Made by a program: the position numbers and the translations under genes
Assembly: GCA_013041585.1 (NCBI GenBank)
Contig: JABEVM010000086.1
Coordinates: 1-8,196 of the forward strand
Direction of reading: 5' to 3'
Origin: Chlamydiota bacterium
GTDB taxonomy: Bacteria > Chlamydiota > Chlamydiia > Chlamydiales > Rhabdochlamydiaceae
Length of the DNA stretch: 8,196 nt
Shown here: positions 6,458 to 8,196 of the stretch, in pieces
How positions within the stretch are numbered: position 1 is the first letter of the stretch
Layout: every line of letters begins with the position of its first letter
The notes under the pieces: model-generated
Told to the model about the DNA's origin: nothing
Databases searched by the model: none
Seen by the model: only the letters and a program-made list of their open reading frames with translations

Positions 6458-8164
6458 GTGAATCTCTTTCAAAAAGAACTACATCTCTTTGTCGAAAAGG
6501 AAGTACAAAAAGCTCACCCTCTAGAGGGAATCTCCCAACCTTCCAAAAAAAAATGTCTCACTGCCTTAGAAAAAAAAGATCTAACTTCATCTCTAGAAGC
6601 CTATCATGAATTCCTGAAAGAACGGTCCAGTCTACAATTAGAAAAACTACTAGAGGAAGATTTTCCAGTAGATGAATTCGAAAAAATCTCCCTTCCCGCC
6701 CGCGTCATTCCTTATTTCTATCAAAAACTTCCTAGAAATAAAAACACGGACAGCGGCTCTGTAGATGAGATCAAAAAAAACCATGCACACCTTCCCTCAT
6801 TAAAAAAACATTGTATTGATAAAGCGCTTCTCTACCTTTACGAAAATCTACATATTTCCATGGATAAGAAAGTTGTTATCCTTACTTGGGTGATGTCTGA
6901 TGGCTTAGGTGACTACGTCGCGCAGTATGAAGCTTGTAAAATTCTAAAAAAAGCCCTTCCCGAAGTTGATTTTTATACAGTCAGCCTACTTTCTTCTTCA
7001 GTTCGAAAGCAAAATCTTCTCTTCTCCGAAAAAGCCCATCATATCTACTACAAAAGTGAAGAAGATCTGCATTTTTCCTCTTTTCCGCAGGAAGTGACCC
7101 ATCTTCTTAAAGCCAGCGACTTGGTTCTGCAAATCCCAACCTTCTATCCACATTGGAACGATCTTGTAAAAGAATATGGAAGGGGCTCTTTCGAAACACT
7201 AGGAGAATATGGATTTGTGAATTCACATTGGGCCCACCCTTCTGCGCCCAAAATGAGGTGTATGGGACTTCATTTCTTAGAAAAGGGGATATTTATCAAA
7301 GATATGCCTGTAAACCCTTGGGATCACATCCCCTCTAGACTTCATTCTGTTCTTATTAAAGATGGGAGCGTTCAAGAATATCTTGAGAAAAACATCTTTG
7401 TTTTCGCCTATCTTATCAGTTTTTCTGGAACCTATGTATTTTTGCATCTGCTTTTATCTTATTTCGATTCGCAAGAAAAAGACCTAGATTTAGGAGTCAC
7501 GAACCTTCGCTGGTTTCTGGATCTGGTTAAAAAGGGAATTTTTCCCTTTTCTGACTATGGACTTAAAGAAGTTGTTTTTTGCTTCGAGGAAGAGGAATAC
7601 AGCCACATTGTAGGAAGTAATGGCAAAAAACTTCGGATCATCGACCTTTCCCCTTTATCGTTAGAAGAAAGCCAAGTCCTTTGTAGCATGAGCTGGGAAA
7701 TCATGGCATGTAGAGGAGATCAAAGTTTTTCAGAAGCCGTTTCTGCAAATAAGCTCTACTTTTATGACCCACCCACCCATGCAAGACCTTTTCTCCAAGA
7801 TCTAATAGAGCTGGCTAAAAATACAATCCAGGAATTTCCTTCGAGTATTTCCTTTCTAGAAGGATTTTTACAGGTAACTGATGAAGCACATGATTTAGAA
7901 AAGTGTAAAAAATTAGGGAAATTTTTAGGAAAACTCCTGCAAAATGAGAGGACAAAAAAAGGGATTTATAAACTAAGTCAAACCATTCAAGAAAGGTATA
8001 CGGTTAACTCTCTTCTCCCAGCGCTTGTCAAACGAGCTCTTTTACATAAGTCTAATCCCAACATCAAAGAGAAAGAAGACTATTGGATACAAAAGTTCCT
8101 AGCTCAAGAAATTTCTCTCTCGTTTTGCTTACAAAAAATCCAAGAATTTTTACAGGAACAGTAG
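6458..8164 (+). CDS. Uncharacterised 568-residue protein, possibly GT-B-like glycosyltransferase fold
   Basis: I do not recognise a named family. The protein starts with GTG and ends with tandem stops TAG TAA. Residues 1-135 are charged and helix-rich. Residues 137-178 look like the first strand, glycine-containing loop (MSDGLGD, 146-152) and helix of a Rossmann-type domain. A hydrophobic stretch at 313-336 could open a second such domain. Residues 394-455 contain ACRGDQSFSEAVSANKLYFYD (417-437 region), recalling the donor-binding loop of GT-B glycosyltransferases, where a conserved G-(D/E)-x-S-x-x-E segment follows a strand. The C-terminal 100 residues are again helical and lysine-rich. No Sec signal peptide is visible. 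Base use and richness in K, E and L match the neighbours, so no recent transfer is evident. It is divergent from clpP and probably a separate transcription unit. Sugar transfer is an inference; an effector role is possible but untested. Confidence 0.75.
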   Translation: MNLFQKELHLFVEKEVQKAHPLEGISQPSKKKCLTALEKKDLTSSLEAYHEFLKERSSLQLEKLLEEDFPVDEFEKISLPARVIPYFYQKLPRNKNTDSGSVDEIKKNHAHLPSLKKHCIDKALLYLYENLHISMDKKVVILTWVMSDGLGDYVAQYEACKILKKALPEVDFYTVSLLSSSVRKQNLLFSEKAHHIYYKSEEDLHFSSFPQEVTHLLKASDLVLQIPTFYPHWNDLVKEYGRGSFETLGEYGFVNSHWAHPSAPKMRCMGLHFLEKGIFIKDMPVNPWDHIPSRLHSVLIKDGSVQEYLEKNIFVFAYLISFSGTYVFLHLLLSYFDSQEKDLDLGVTNLRWFLDLVKKGIFPFSDYGLKEVVFCFEEEEYSHIVGSNGKKLRIIDLSPLSLEESQVLCSMSWEIMACRGDQSFSEAVSANKLYFYDPPTHARPFLQDLIELAKNTIQEFPSSISFLEGFLQVTDEAHDLEKCKKLGKFLGKLLQNERTKKGIYKLSQTIQERYTVNSLLPALVKRALLHKSNPNIKEKEDYWIQKFLAQEISLSFCLQKIQEFLQEQ

Positions 8165-8196
8165 TAAAAAAACGGGTCTTTCGAGAGATCTCATCC
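8165..8196 (+). other. Short downstream flank, no gene visible
   Basis: Only 32 bases follow the stop. After a second in-frame TAA and an A-run there is a weak hairpin-like stretch with G-U pairs and no T-run before the window ends, so a terminator can be neither supported nor excluded. Confidence 0.4.

Noticed and set aside
6456..6461. ATG at 6456 as the start of the rightward gene
   Set aside because: The next codon in that frame is TGA; the open frame begins at the overlapping GTG at 6458.
7394..7465. Transmembrane helix at residues 313-336 of the 568-residue protein
   Set aside because: The stretch is hydrophobic but isolated, with polar and glycine residues inside. It fits a buried strand-helix of a Rossmann-type domain at least as well.
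8170..8196. Terminator after the rightward gene
   Set aside because: The stem would be about six pairs with two G-U pairs and no T-run before the window ends.

Overview
The window most likely comes from a chlamydia, probably one outside the family Chlamydiaceae (an environmental or amoeba-associated lineage). The strongest clue is the ClpP protein. Its stretches RRIFFS, KLWYLELT and SLCAAKGRRFATP, and its IEKAIDRD end, resemble chlamydial ClpP1 as I remember it. The dapF gene directly downstream matches the dapF-clpP adjacency of Chlamydia trachomatis. An alanine dehydrogenase, which I do not recall from the reduced Chlamydiaceae genomes, and moderate base composition (roughly 40% GC by eye) argue for a less reduced relative. 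I cannot assign a genus from sequence alone.

The left three quarters (positions 1-6284) is one compact block of four genes, all on the minus strand. In transcription order these are clpP (6284-5685), dapF (5666-4863), ald (4839-3730) and a very large SNF2-family helicase gene that starts at 3720 and is still open at position 1. The gaps are only 18, 23 and 9 bases. Each holds a plausible ribosome binding site and no terminator, so the block reads as one operon. The functions are mixed: protein turnover (ClpP), meso-diaminopimelate for peptidoglycan (DapF), alanine/pyruvate interconversion (Ald) and nucleic-acid remodelling (SNF2). DapF and Ald could both feed the peptidoglycan stem peptide.

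Positions 6285-6457 are a 173-base divergent intergenic region, the only non-coding stretch of note. It carries three inverted repeats, weak promoter-like boxes for both directions, and a ten-codon reading frame with its own ribosome binding site just before the rightward gene. No gene-free stretch exceeds 300 bases.

The right quarter (6458-8164) is one plus-strand gene for a 568-residue protein with no family I can name firmly. Two segments look like the two Rossmann-type halves of a GT-B glycosyltransferase, between helical N- and C-terminal parts. This is the least explained gene here. I see no RNA genes, insertion sequences, CRISPR arrays or prophage signs, and no clear novel multi-gene system.
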